From Tragulus kanchil (Eukaryota; Chordata; Mammalia; Artiodactyla; Tragulidae): 64,000 nt of DNA. Shown here piece after piece: positions 48,436-59,323 of this stretch. The translations under genes and the position numbers were made by a program. The DNA lies in the NCBI GenBank assembly GCA_022376925.1, contig JAIOJX010000005.1, positions 8,956,501 to 9,020,500 of the forward strand, given 5' to 3'. Below the pieces are notes generated by a model. That model was not told the origin of the DNA. It did no database searches and saw nothing but the letters and a program-made list of their open reading frames with translations. The first letter of the stretch is position 1; each line of letters opens with the position of its first letter.

Positions 48436-48994
48436 GGGAGGAATATTTTTGCATCTTTATTTTGGAGGATGAGCTAGGGATGGAGATGTCAGGAATCTCT
48501 TTGGCTCTAGTTAATAGCCTGGCTGTTCACACTGGGTCTTCTGGGGACCAATACAGCCTCACTCGTAGAGTTCACTAAATTAGAATGGCAATAAGCAAAA
48601 CAAGCTTACTCATGTAAATGCATTTCTTGTTTTAATGGAAATAAATGTTAGAATGAATAAAGAAGGAAAAAAAGAGATATAAGGTCTACAAAGTCAAGTA
48701 TAAAAAAAAAGCTATTAGATAATCTTAAAATCGAAGAATAAGACTATACAACCGAAACAAAGTTAGGGGAGTTACTCAAAAAGCTATGAATGAATGATGA
48801 AGCAGCTATAAGTCACTCCATTTTAAAACAATTGTCTGAGTCCTGAGGATGTAAGTCAACCTAAAGAGGAAATATAGAAACAAAAGTTCCCAGCCATCTA
48901 CCAGCTGTGCAAACGAGAAACTAGAGGTCGTTTTTGATATTTCCTGTCTCTCACTGCCAAATCTAATTCATTACTACAAGGAAAATAATCCCAA
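48436..48994. other. Unique non-coding stretch
   Basis: No gene or confident repeat seen. Confidence 0.5.
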
Positions 48995-49017
48995 CAATTC
49001 AACATCCAAAAGAGCTT

Positions 49018-49962
49018 TCAAATTTCTCTGCTGTGTTCTGCCTTCAGCGCCACCCTGGTGTGACCACCATCTCGTCTTCCCAGAACAACCGCAATGACCG
49101 CTTCACCCTTCTCTCAGCTCGCACTCCTGTCTTCCCAACCCACCCGCAGAGCAACCAGGTGATCCTTTAGAAACAGTCCCGTCCCCTCTGTTTAAAACTC
49201 CTTCCCTACCAGGGCCGTTCTGCTATGGCCTTCAAGGCGGCAGCTACCTGCCTAGCTCCCCCTCCCCAACTGGTCTGTCTTCACTGTAAGTCTCTCTCCT
49301 TGTTCACTAAGCTGATCTTTTTTGGGGCGGAGGGGGACACTGCTATTGGTCTTTCATTTATTTCCATGTTTGTTCTTTGGTCTGTGTGGGCCTTCCATCG
49401 CAGTGGCCTCTCTCGCTACAGAGCACCGGCCCTGGGCACATGTGCTCCAGAGCTCCAGCTCAGTAGTTGGACACATCGGTCCAGGCACTTGGCTCGTGAG
49501 ATCTTCCCAGGCCAGGGATTAAACCGACAGCCCTTACACTGCAAGATGGTGTCCTTACCCACTGGACCACCAGGAAGCCCCACTAAGCTAATCTTGCTTC
49601 TTTTCTCTCCCCGTGTCCCTCCATAGGCTCCTCACACTCTCCCTCCCCCCAATTTTTGCCTGAATGATTCCTTCTAATCATTCAAGCCTCAACTTAAACG
49701 ACATGTACCAACAGATATTTCTCTGACCACACAGTCCAAAACAACCCTCACCTCCACTGTTTTGGACTCTGATCTTTTTCTTCACAGTGCTTACAAAAAT
49801 ATGTAATTATATATGCATTCAAATATATACCTCTTTAATGGCAATCTCCCCCACCATATGAATCCAAAGAGGGCAGAAACTATGTCTCCCTCATCACTTC
49901 TATATGCCCAGTGCCTCACCTGGTACCTGGCATGCAGTAGGTGTTCAATAAATGAATAGATA
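49018..49962 (+). mobile_element. L2 LINE 3' end, interrupted by a SINE
   Basis: The order tctgccttcagcgccaccc, ccgttctgctatggccttc, [SINE], cttctaatcattcaagcctc, tgcttacaaaaatatgtaat, gaatccaaagagggcagaa and gcagtaggtgttcaataaat is an L2 3' region. Diverged, with no coding potential. The SINE occupies 49319-49580. Confidence 0.75.
49319..49580 (-). mobile_element. CHR-like SINE nested in L2, with 14-bp target-site duplication
   Basis: Antisense element with cactgctattggtctttca, tgggccttccatcgcagtg, gccctgggcacatgtgctc and head accaccaggaagccc. The antisense B box is degraded (gggattaaacc). The flanks 49305-49318 (cactaagctgatct) and 49581-49594 (cactaagctaatct) differ at one base. Confidence 0.92.
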
Positions 49963-50090
49963 AACAAGTTAGCATCATCAGGTCCAGAAATATTTTGAAG
50001 GGATCAAGTGCCAAACAAGATGAATATTGGTAGAAATAACTATTATTCCTGTGATTCAAAGATAGACATGGGGCTTCCAACATCAAAATT

Positions 50091-51033
50091 TCAAATTTCT
50101 CTGCTGTGTTCTGCCTTCAGCGCCACCCTGGTGTGACCACCATCTCGTCTTCCCAGAACAACCGCAATGACCGCTTCACCCTTCTCTCAGCTCGCACTCC
50201 TGTCTTCCCAACCCACCCGCAGAGCAACCAGGTGATCCTTTAGAAACAGTCCCGTCCCCTCTGTTTAAAACTCCTTCCCTACCAGGGCCGTTCTGCTATG
50301 GCCTTCAAGGCGGCAGCTACCTGCCTAGCTCCCCCTCCCCAACTGGTCTGTCTTCACTGTAAGTCTCTCTCCTTGTTCACTAAGCTGATCTTTTTTGGGG
50401 CGGAGGGGGACACTGCTATTGGTCTTTCATTTATTTCCATGTTTGTTCTTTGGTCTGTGTGGGCCTTCCATCGCAGTGGCCTCTCTCGCTACAGAGCACC
50501 GGCCCTGGGCACATGTGCTCCAGAGCTCCAGCTCAGTAGTTGGACACATCGGTCCAGGCACTTGGCTCGTGAGATCTTCCCAGGCCAGGGATTAAACCGA
50601 CAGCCCTTACACTGCAAGATGGTGCCCTTACCTACTGGACCACCAGGGAAGCCCCACTAAGCTAATCTTGCTTCTTTTCTCTCCCTGTGTCCCTCCATAG
50701 GCTCCTCACACTCTCCCTCCCCCCAATTTTTGCCTGAATGATTCCTTCTAATCATTCAAGCCTCAACTTAAACGACATGTACCAACAGATATTTCTCTGA
50801 CCACACAGTCCAAAACAACCCTCACCTCCACTGTTTTGGACTCTGATCTTTTTCTTCACAGTGCTTACAAAAATATGTAATTATATATGCATTCAAATAT
50901 ATACCTCTTTAATGGCAATCTCCCCCACCATATGAATCCAAAGAGGGCAGAAACTATGTCTCCCTCATCACTTCTATATGCCCAGTGCCTCACCTGGTAC
51001 CTGGCATGCAGTAGGTGTTCAATAAATGAATAG
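50091..51033 (+). mobile_element. L2 LINE 3' end, second copy
   Basis: Duplicate of 49018-49962 at offset 1073, with its own copy of the nested SINE. Confidence 0.75.
50392..50654 (-). mobile_element. CHR-like SINE nested in L2, second copy
   Basis: Duplicate of 49319-49580, carrying the g and c/t differences listed under duplication 12. Not an independent insertion. Confidence 0.92.
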
Positions 51034-51144
51034 ATAAACAAGTTAGCATCATCAGGTCCAGAAATATTTTGAAGGGATCAAGTGCCAAACAAGATGAATA
51101 TTGGTAGAAATAACTATTATTCCTGTGATTCAAAGATAGACATG

Positions 51145-51427
51145 GGGCTTCCCTGGTGGTCCAGTGGGTAAAGAGTCTGCCTTGCAGTGCAAGGGGCACC
51201 GGTTCAATCCCTGGCCTGGGAAGATCCCACATGCTGTGGAGCGTCTGGACTGGTGTGTCTAATTATAAGCCAGTGCTCAAGATTGCATGTGCCCAGAGCT
51301 GGTGCTCTGCAATGAGAGAGGCCACTGCAAAAGGAGGTCCACACAGGCCGAAGAATAAAGATGGATGAAAGATAAATAGATAAAATATTAATAAAAAGAG
51401 GCCAAAATTAAAAAAAAAAAAACAACG
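51145..51427 (+). mobile_element. CHR-like SINE, sense, older subfamily, with 10-bp target-site duplication
   Basis: Head gggcttccctggtggtccag, B-box variant ggttcaatccc, body with gagcgtctggactggtgtg and tgcccagagctggtgctctg, tail ending in aaagaggccaaaatt then an a-run. The flanks 51135-51144 and 51428-51437 are both gatagacatg. Confidence 0.92.
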
Positions 51428-51437
51428 GATAGACATG

Positions 51438-51825
51438 ATACAGGAATAAACACAGTGCTCTCTAGAGAAGTCAAATGACTACCCAGACAGTGTGTTAGGA
51501 ACTCAGTGTGGCTGCCATATTTGCTTCTCACTCATTGGGTCGAGAAATAATTTTGTCAGTGTATCCACAGTGATTAACTCACTCATACTGAATAAACTCA
51601 TGTCTGACTTATGTGTACGTTACAAAGCAGGCTCATTAATTTACAATAAAAAAGCTAACCTGACTCTCAATCCTTGTTTAGTTCCATTCATCACTCTCCA
51701 TAGGAGAGAATCAGGTAGCTAAATCAAATCCGAGTGATAAGCTAAGCTCAGAGAAGACTCCTGGCCAGAAATTACTTGTGCCGCAGAGGTACCATTACCA
51801 CAACCTGAGGCCTGAATTCTTATAA
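51438..51825. other. Unique non-coding stretch
   Basis: No gene or confident repeat seen. Confidence 0.5.
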
Positions 51826-52007
51826 CAGACTCCTAGGCATTCTCTGCACACCCCCTCTCAAATCTGTTAAGCATAGAGCAGCAAAAATGTTCCATTTAAG
51901 ACTCCCCGCACGACCTGGGCATACTGAGGCCATGACCGACGTGGAACCAAAGGCCACTCCAAACTTCAAGGTAGGACGAAAAAAAAAATGTTCCATTTAA
52001 AACAACC

Positions 52008-52830
52008 ATCCAATCGCCTCACTCCTCTGTTCAAAACCCTTCAGTGGTTCTCCATCACAGGAGAAGCTCCTACTTGGAGTTTACCAGGCTGTGCATGATC
52101 TGGTCCTGCCTCCTCTCCAGTCTTATCAACCACTCCTCTCTTACGAACTGGATGCCTCACTGCACTCATGTGCTCTCAGATTGGGAGACCGAATATACAA
52201 ATGGACAACAGCCAGACTGTGTATAAAAATAGAGCTCTGACCCACAGCCTGCAGTAACCAGCCCTGGAAGCCCAGCTGCGATCTACAAGTCAGACTGGTG
52301 GGAAGTCAGACCACTCTCTTAACAACTGATCCAGGAAACCAAGCAATAATCCCACCATAGTCAGACCTAAACAACCAAGGCTTGTGGATAGCTGATAGCT
52401 TTTGAGTCTCTGCCGAAACGTAAGTGACCATGGCTGACTCCCTCACTAGAGCCAGCTCTGAGTAAATGGCCTTTGCTTGTCTTTTGGTTGGCCTTTGCTC
52501 ATTTCCACAAGAGACTTCGGTGTGACACGCTGCTTCCTCCCTTGGACACTTTCTAATCCTGCTTCCTCTGCCTGGAATGCTTCCTCGACCCTCTACCTGG
52601 ATGGCCCCCTCTTGCTTTCTACATCTCAGCTTATGTATTGAAGACACCCTCCCCGCTCACTCTTTATCCACCCCCTGACCCAGCCCCTCTATTGATTCCC
52701 TTACAGCACTTGCTATAACTTGCCATCGATTTGTCTTTTCCGTTTAGTTCTTTTCTACCTGTCACCCTCACCAGGATGAAGCTTTATGAAAATTGAGACT
52801 CTTTCTCTCCCATTTACTCTGACCCTTGAG
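52008..52830 (+). mobile_element. L2 LINE 3' region, interrupted
   Basis: The left part reads tcaaaacccttcagtggtt, ctccatcacaggagaagctc, tgtgcatgatctggtcctg, cctctccagtcttatcaac. The right part reads cttcctctgcctggaatgc, ttccttacagcact-like cccttacagcacttgctat and ccaggatgaagctttatg. This is L2 order. The expected middle is displaced by about 330 bp of other sequence (about 52200-52540). Confidence 0.8.
52200..52540. mobile_element. Unidentified insert within L2, possibly an LTR
   Basis: Sequence between the two L2 halves that is not L2-like. It has a tata-like stretch (gtgtataaaaata, about 52219) and a weak polyadenylation-like gagtaaatgg near 52460. I could not define flanking target-site duplications by eye. 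A solitary LTR is one possibility. Confidence 0.4.
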
Positions 52831-53091
52831 GACCTAGGGTAAAACCCTCAAAAGACCAGATACTGAAGAATACATTGGATGGGTGAATACATGATCACAC
52901 AACTAAGGTAAATGCAGACTCCTAGGCATTCTCTGCACACCCCTCTCAAATCTGTTAAGCATAGAGCAGCAAAATGTTCCATTTAAGACTCCCGCGACCT
53001 GGGCATACTGAGGCCATGACCGACGTGGAACCAAAGGCCACTCCAAACTTCAAGGTAGGACGAAAAAAAAAATGTTCCATTTAAAACAACC

Positions 53092-53914
53092 ATCCAATCG
53101 CCTCACTCCTCTGTTCAAAACCCTTCAGTGGTTCTCCATCACAGGAGAAGCTCCTACTTGGAGTTTACCAGGCTGTGCATGATCTGGTCCTGCCTCCTCT
53201 CCAGTCTTATCAACCACTCCTCTCTTACGAACTGGATGCCTCACTGCACTCATGTGCTCTCAGATTGGGAGACCGAATATACAAATGGACAACAGCCAGA
53301 CTGTGTATAAAAATAGAGCTCTGACCCACAGCCTGCAGTAACCAGCCCTGGAAGCCCAGCTGCGATCTACAAGTCAGACTGGTGGGAAGTCAGACCACTC
53401 TCTTAACAACTGATCCAGGAAACCAAGCAATAATCCCACCATAGTCAGACCTAAACAACCAAGGCTTGTGGATAGCTGATAGCTTTTGAGTCTCTGCCGA
53501 AACGTAAGTGACCATGGCTGACTCCCTCACTAGAGCCAGCTCTGAGTAAATGGCCTTTGCTTGTCTTTTGGTTGGCCTTTGCTCATTTCCACAAGAGACT
53601 TCGGTGTGACACGCTGCTTCCTCCCTTGGACACTTTCTAATCCTGCTTCCTCTGCCTGGAATGCTTCCTCGACCCTCTACCTGGATGGCCCCCTCTTGCT
53701 TTCTACATCTCAGCTTATGTATTGAAGACACCCTCCCCGCTCACTCTTTATCCACCCCCTGACCCAGCCCCTCTATTGATTCCCTTACAGCACTTGCTAT
53801 AACTTGCCATCGATTTGTCTTTTCCGTTTAGTTCTTTTCTACCTGTCACCCTCACCAGGATGAAGCTTTATGAAAATTGAGACTCTTTCTCTCCCATTTA
53901 CTCTGACCCTTGAG
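53092..53914 (+). mobile_element. L2 LINE 3' region, interrupted, second copy
   Basis: Duplicate of 52008-52830, including the unidentified insert at about 53284-53624. Confidence 0.8.
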
Positions 53915-54026
53915 GACCTAGGGTAAAACCCTCAAAAGACCAGATACTGAAGAATACATTGGATGGGTGAATACATGATCACACAACTAAGGTAAATGCA
54001 GACCCAGTGTCAGAAACAACTGTGCC

Positions 54027-54235
54027 TGCTGCTGTTTAGTCACTAAGTCATGTCCAACTCTTTGCGACCCCATGGACTGTAGCCCACCAGGCTCTTCTGT
54101 CCATGGGGCTCTCCAGGCAAGAATATTGGGGTGGGGTGCCATTTCCTCCTCCAGGTGCTCTTCCCAGCTGAAGAATCAAACCCACACATCTCCTACATTG
54201 GCGGGTGACTTCTTTACCACTTCGCCACCCAGCAG
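54027..54235 (-). mobile_element. Bov-tA SINE, antisense
   Basis: It contains gctgtttagtcactaagtca, gactgtagcccaccaggct, gggctctccaggcaagaat and tgacttctttaccacttcg, and ends in ccacccagcag. Confidence 0.87.
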
Positions 54236-54530
54236 TCTCAAAACTCAGGCAGGAGATCTGTGTTTGAGTCTTGAGGCAGAATTTCTTTCTCTCTAGGGAA
54301 CCTCAGTTTTTCCTCTTAAGGCCTTCAAAGGATTGGATGGGACTCACCCACTTTATGGAGGGTAATCTGCTTGGAGTCAGCTCATGGTGCATGTTAATCA
54401 CATCTACAAAATACCGTCCCAGCAACATCCAGACCAGTGACTGCCCAGGCCACTGGGCCCCACAGCCAAGCCACAGACACAAAATTGACCTGTACACCAA
54501 GGTTTTACCTTCATCTCTTCATTTTTAAAA
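54236..54530. other. Unique non-coding stretch
   Basis: No gene seen; the two opposing short frames here look like chance. Confidence 0.5.
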
Positions 54531-54930
54531 TAAGATACTATCATTCCTCTACTTAAAACTGCCCTAGGCTTGCTACCACTCTCAGCTTCAATTCCCAGTC
54601 CTCCACCATGATGGACAGGCCCAGCTGAACACGATTCAGGCCTCTCTCTCTGGCTTGGTCTCCGGCTGCCCTATTTGTCACTGTTGTACAGTCACTGTTC
54701 TTCCTTCAGCACCTTCATCACACCAGCCTCTCTCCTGCCTCAGGGTCCTTGCAACTGTTCTCTCATCACTGAGAAAGCCTTCTCTCCTGCCCCCTCTAGG
54801 GCTCTTTCATTTTCGAATTCAGGTCTCTTCTGAATGAAACCTTCTTTGACCAGCCTACATATCACTTGCTCATCTCCTTGTGCACTATCTGTAATCACTC
54901 TATTTATTCACTTATCTGGACCTAAATCAG
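54531..54930 (+). mobile_element. L2 LINE 3' region
   Basis: It contains ttcctctacttaaaactgcc, agtcactgttcttccttcag, tctcctgcctcagggtcct, tgcaactgttctctcatca, gaatgaaaccttctttgacc and gtaatcactctatttattc. Its right-hand part (from 54680) is copied at 55799. Confidence 0.65.
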
Positions 54931-55131
54931 TGATTCTCTTCCTGGGCACGTTTTCCCCCAAGTGACACGTGGCAGCCCTGAAGGTGGTGAGAGATGGTAC
55001 CATTTCTGCAAAGAGCCAAAAATATTTGCTTAGCAATCAGATGTAGGGAGTGCAAGAAGAGTGGCGTCCATTATCAACTAGGATGGGAAGACTGAGAAGG
55101 AGCAGGTTTCGTGGCAAAAATCAGAAGTTCA

Positions 55132-55454
55132 GGGCTTCCCTGGTGGCCCAGTGGGTAGGGACACCGCCTTGCAGTGCAAGGGGCGCCGGTTCGATCCCTG
55201 GCCTGGGAAGATCCCATGTGCCGCGGAGCGGCTGGACCGATGTGTCCAAATACCGAGCCGGAGCTCTGGAGCGCATGCGCCCAGAGCCGGTGCTCTGCAA
55301 CGACAGACGCCACCGCGATGGGAGGCCCACAGGAGCCAAAGAACAAAGATGGGTGAAAATAGACAAATGAAAGACCAGTAGAAGTGGCCCACCCACCCTC
55401 TCCCTCCCCAACCCACCCCTACCAGAATAAATAAATAAATAAATGCTTAAAAAA
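55132..55454 (+). mobile_element. CHR-like SINE, sense, young-looking, with 16-bp target-site duplication
   Basis: Head gggcttccctggtggcccag, B box ggttcgatccc intact at 55188-55198, body with a dyad at 55263-55287, ggaggcccacaggagccaaa, then the C-rich block, aataaataaataaataaat and a final a-run. The flanks 55116-55131 and 55455-55470 both read aaaaatcagaagttca. Confidence 0.94.
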
Positions 55455-55798
55455 AAAAATCAGAAGTTCATGTTTGCATATGGTGATTCTAATGTCTTTA
55501 TTAGACATCCAAATCTTGATGTCAAATAGCCATTTGCTGTATCACATCTCTGGAAATATGCTTGTGGGAGCCATCAGCATGTGGAGCGTGAAGCCGTGAG
55601 AACTGATGAGAACAAAGAAAGTGTCAGAGTGAAGGCGGAGACAGAGGCAGGGACTGAGCCCTGGAACACCCAAACAGAAAGAGGTCTGAAGAAGAGGAGG
55701 AGCCAGTGAAGGAGAAGACGGAGCAAACAGGAGCATGGAAGGAATAAATGAGACACGCGAGGTCCTAAAAAGCAAACGAGGAAAACCTGTCAGGATGG

Positions 55799-56049
55799 AC
55801 TGTTGTACAGTCACTGTTCTTCCTTCAGCACCTTCATCACACCAGCCTCTCTCCTGCCTCAGGGTCCTTGCAACTGTTCTCTCATCACTGAGAAAGCCTT
55901 CTCTCCTGCCCCCTCTAGGGCTCTTTCATTTTCGAATTCAGGTCTCTTCTGAATGAAACCTTCTTTGACCAGCCTACATATCACTTGCTCATCTCCTTGT
56001 GCACTATCTGTAATCACTCTATTTATTCACTTATCTGGACCTAAATCAG
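55799..56049 (+). mobile_element. L2 fragment, second copy
   Basis: Duplicate of the right-hand L2 part. It starts abruptly at the duplication junction. Confidence 0.65.
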
Positions 56050-56250
56050 TGATTCTCTTCCTGGGCACGTTTTCCCCCAAGTGACACGTGGCAGCCCTGA
56101 AGGTGGTGAGAGATGGTACCATTTCTGCAAAGAGCCAAAAATATTTGCTTAGCAATCAGATGTAGGGAGTGCAAGAAGAGTGGCGTCCATTATCAACTAG
56201 GATGGGAAGACTGAGAAGGAGCAGGTTTCGTGGCAAAAATCAGAAGTTCA

Positions 56251-56573
56251 GGGCTTCCCTGGTGGCCCAGTGGGTAGGGACACCGCCTTGCAGTGCAAGG
56301 GGCGCCGGTTCGATCCCTGGCCTGGGAAGATCCCATGTGCCGCGGAGCGGCTGGACCGATGTGTCCAAATACCGAGCCGGAGCTCTGGAGCGCATGCGCC
56401 CAGAGCCGGTGCTCTGCAACGACAGACGCCACCGCGATGGGAGGCCCACAGGAGCCAAAGAACAAAGATGGGTGAAAATAGACAAATGAAAGACCAGTAG
56501 AAGTGGCCCACCCACCCTCCTCCCCCCCAACCCACCCCTACCAGAATAAATAAATAAATAAATGCTTAAAAAA
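56251..56573 (+). mobile_element. CHR-like SINE, young-looking, second copy
   Basis: Duplicate of 55132-55454 with the same flanking target-site duplication, so not an independent insertion. The C-rich tract differs slightly. Confidence 0.94.
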
Positions 56574-56760
56574 AAAAATCAGAAGTTCATGTTTGCATAT
56601 GGTGATTCTAATGTCTTTATTAGACATCCAAATCTTGATGTCAAATAGCCATTTGCTGTATCACATCTCTGGAAATATGCTTGTGGGAGCCATCAGCATG
56701 TGGAGCGTGAAGCCGTGAGAACTGATGAGAACAAAGAAAGTGTCAGAGTGAAGGCGGAGA

Positions 56761-58989
56761 CAGAGGCAGGGACTGAGCCCTGGAACACCCAAACAGAAAG
56801 AGGTCTGAAGAAGAGGAGGAGCCAGTGAAGGAGAAGACGGAGCAAACAGGAGCATGGAAGGAATAAATGAGACACCGCGAGGTCCTAAAAAGCAAACGAG
56901 GAAAACCTGTCAGGATGGAGTGATCTGCAGTGTCAAATGCTGCTGAGCCACCAAGTAGAAAGATACCTGAGAACTGACCATTGTATTTAGCAATATATAA
57001 TGTACTGGGTTACTCTGCTGTAATTTCTCCTGTCTGACAGAAGGTGGAGGTGACAATGGACAAGAAGAGAGACCTGCTAGAGTAGATCAGAGTGGATGGG
57101 GCTTTGCATGGGAAAGTCTTTACCACGGAGTTTGGCCAGTTCGGCTATAGGTGAAGGGCAGTAACGTCATGCAGAAATGTGCCACCTCTAAAACTTGACC
57201 TGCTGCGATAACCTGTAGAAGGCTGACTGCCTTTGCAGGGTCAGAGCAGGTGGACGTAAACGCTGTGGAATTTGTCCTTCGGTAACTTCAGATGCTCCTC
57301 TGTTGCTGTGTCCAGGGGTCTGGTCTGTCGGCGACCGTTTCCCTTGTGAGAAGGCAAAGGGCACATACGTCTTCACCTTGAGGCTCCCAGACAGACAGAC
57401 GCCCTAGGGGCATTTGAAGCAATCATGCAGGGAGGGCCCTCTGTGTGTTTGGTTTCTAACCTACTTCTATTCCATTTCAGTCTACCAAGTTCCTGCCCTT
57501 GGTCTTCATCTCCAAATTGGAATTAATGTGTACGTGTCATTGTTGACTTTTTGCAGATAAACAAAATGCAAGCTGAGCAAATCGAAAGTCCGCCTTGCTT
57601 CCTCTCTTTCCAAGGAAGCCATCCGTGGGTTTCTGTTCATTGGTACTAAGAGTACCACATATTTCCCAGGTATATCTACAAGTGAGTTAAACCAAGCATT
57701 CAAGGGGAAATCAAACAGTAAATACATGGAAAAATGATTTTAGTAAAGAAACATTTCACTTCATCAAAGCACAATGAGCTCATCAGAAAATCATAAAACA
57801 TTACTTTGTCACAGACTTAAAAAGCTGGTTCTAGTCTAAATGATTAATTAGAAGTTAATCATAAATAATCATGCAGAGGCAGGGACTGAGCCCTGGAACA
57901 CCCAAACAGAAAGAGGTCTGAAGAAGAGGAGGAGCCAGTGAAGGAGAAGACGGAGCAAACAGGAGCATGGAAGGAATAAATGAGACACCGCGAGGTCCTA
58001 AAAAGCAAACGAGGAAAACCTGTCAGGATGGAGTGATCTGCAGTGTCAAATGCTGCTGAGCCACCAAGTAGAAAGATACCTGAGAACTGACCATTGTATT
58101 TAGCAATATATAATGTACTGGGTTACTCTGCTGTAATTTCTCCTGTCTGACAGAAGGTGGAGGTGACAATGGACAAGAAGAGAGACCTGCTAGAGTAGAT
58201 CAGAGTGGATGGGGCTTTGCATGGGAAAGTCTTTACCACGGAGTTTGGCCAGTTCGGCTATAGGTGAAGGGCAGTAACGTCATGCAGAAATGTGCCACCT
58301 CTAAAACTTGACCTGCTGCGATAACCTGTAGAAGGCTGACTGCCTTTGCAGGGTCAGAGCAGGTGGACGTAAACGCTGTGGAATTTGTCCTTCGGTAACT
58401 TCAGATGCTCCTCTGTTGCTGTGTCCAGGGGTCTGGTCTGTCGGCGACCGTTTCCCTTGTGAGAAGGCAAAGGGCACATACGTCTTCACCTTGAGGCTCC
58501 CAGACAGACAGACGCCCTAGGGGCATTTGAAGCAATCATGCAGGGAGGGCCCTCTGTGTGTTTGGTTTCTAACCTACTTCTATTCCATTTCAGTCTACCA
58601 AGTTCCTGCCCTTGGTCTTCATCTCCAAATTGGAATTAATGTGTACGTGTCATTGTTGACTTTTTGCAGATAAACAAAATGCAAGCTGAGCAAATCGAAA
58701 GTCCGCCTTGCTTCCTCTCTTTCCAAGGAAGCCATCCGTGGGTTTCTGTTCATTGGTACTAAGAGTACCACATATTTCCCAGGTATATCTACAAGTGAGT
58801 TAAACCAAGCATTCAAGGGGAAATCAAACAGTAAATACATGGAAAAATGATTTTAGTAAAGAAACATTTCACTTCATCAAAGCACAATGAGCTCATCAGA
58901 AAATCATAAAAACATTACTTTGTCACAGACTTAAAAAGCTGGTTCTAGTCTAAATGATTAATTAGAAGTTAATCATAAATAATCATGCA
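56761..58989 (+). repeat. Tandem direct duplication 15 (offset 1113), chained to duplication 14
   Basis: Copy 1 runs 56761-57873 and copy 2 57874-58989. Copy 1 ends exactly where the SINE at 58991 begins in copy 2. One extra a occurs in copy 2 near 58911. The segment 56761-56919 is present three times (from 55642, 56761 and 57874). The content is unique non-coding DNA. Confidence 0.94.
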
Positions 58990-58990
58990 T

Positions 58991-59314
58991 GGGCTTCCCC
59001 TGGTGGTCCAGTGGGTAAGGACACCGCCTTGCAGTGCAAGGGGTGCCGGTTCGATCCCTGGCCTGGGAAGATCCCACTTGCCGCGGAGCGGCTGGACCGT
59101 TGTGTCCAATTGCCGAGCCAGAGCTCTGGTGCGCATGCGCCCAGAGCTGGTGATTTGCAACGACAGAGGCCGCAGCGATGGGAGGCCCACAGGAGCCAAA
59201 GAACAAAGAAGGATGAAAAATAGAGAAATGAAAGACCAATAGAAGTGACCTGCCCATTCCCCTCCCTCTGCACCCCACCCTCCAAAAAGATAAATAAATA
59301 AAATTAAAAAAAAA
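58991..59314 (+). mobile_element. CHR-like SINE, sense, young-looking
   Basis: Head gggcttcccctggtggtcca, B box ggttcgatccc intact at 59048-59058, body with gagctctggtgcgcatgcgc, aggagccaaagaacaaag, the C-rich block and an A-rich tail. The possible target-site duplication is weak: aatcatgca (58981-58989) and aatcaagca (59315-59323). Confidence 0.92.
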
Positions 59315-59323
59315 AATCAAGCA

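Larger units (their letters stand above)
48995..51150 (+). repeat. Tandem direct duplication 12 (offset 1073)
   Basis: Copy 1 runs 48995-50077 and copy 2 50078 to about 51150. The first bases of copy 2 are scrambled (ccaacatcaaaatt). Copy 1 stops just as the SINE seen at 51145 begins (gggcttcc). Substitutions between copies: gtccttacccact versus gcccttacctact, and ctccccgtg versus ctccctgtg. There is also a lost g (caggaag versus cagggaag). The substitutions suggest two haplotypes. Confidence 0.94.
51826..54003 (+). repeat. Tandem direct duplication 13 (offset 1089 falling to 1084)
   Basis: Copy 1 runs 51826-52914 and copy 2 52915-54003. Within its first 100 bp copy 2 lost bases at acccccctc, aaaaa and ccccgcacg. 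After that the two agree. The right end lies 24 bp before a Bov-tA SINE. Confidence 0.94.
54680..56919 (+). repeat. Tandem direct duplication 14 (offset 1119)
   Basis: Copy 1 runs 54680-55798 and copy 2 55799-56919. Copy 2 begins inside the L2. Differences: caccctctccctcccc versus caccctcctccccccc in the SINE G/C tract, and gacacgcg versus gacaccgcg near the end of copy 1. Both copies carry the full SINE and its target-site duplications. Confidence 0.94.

Noticed and set aside
55150..55200. tRNA-like head with A and B boxes
   Set aside because: It is the promoter region of a SINE, not a tRNA gene; no cloverleaf or anticodon arm can be completed.
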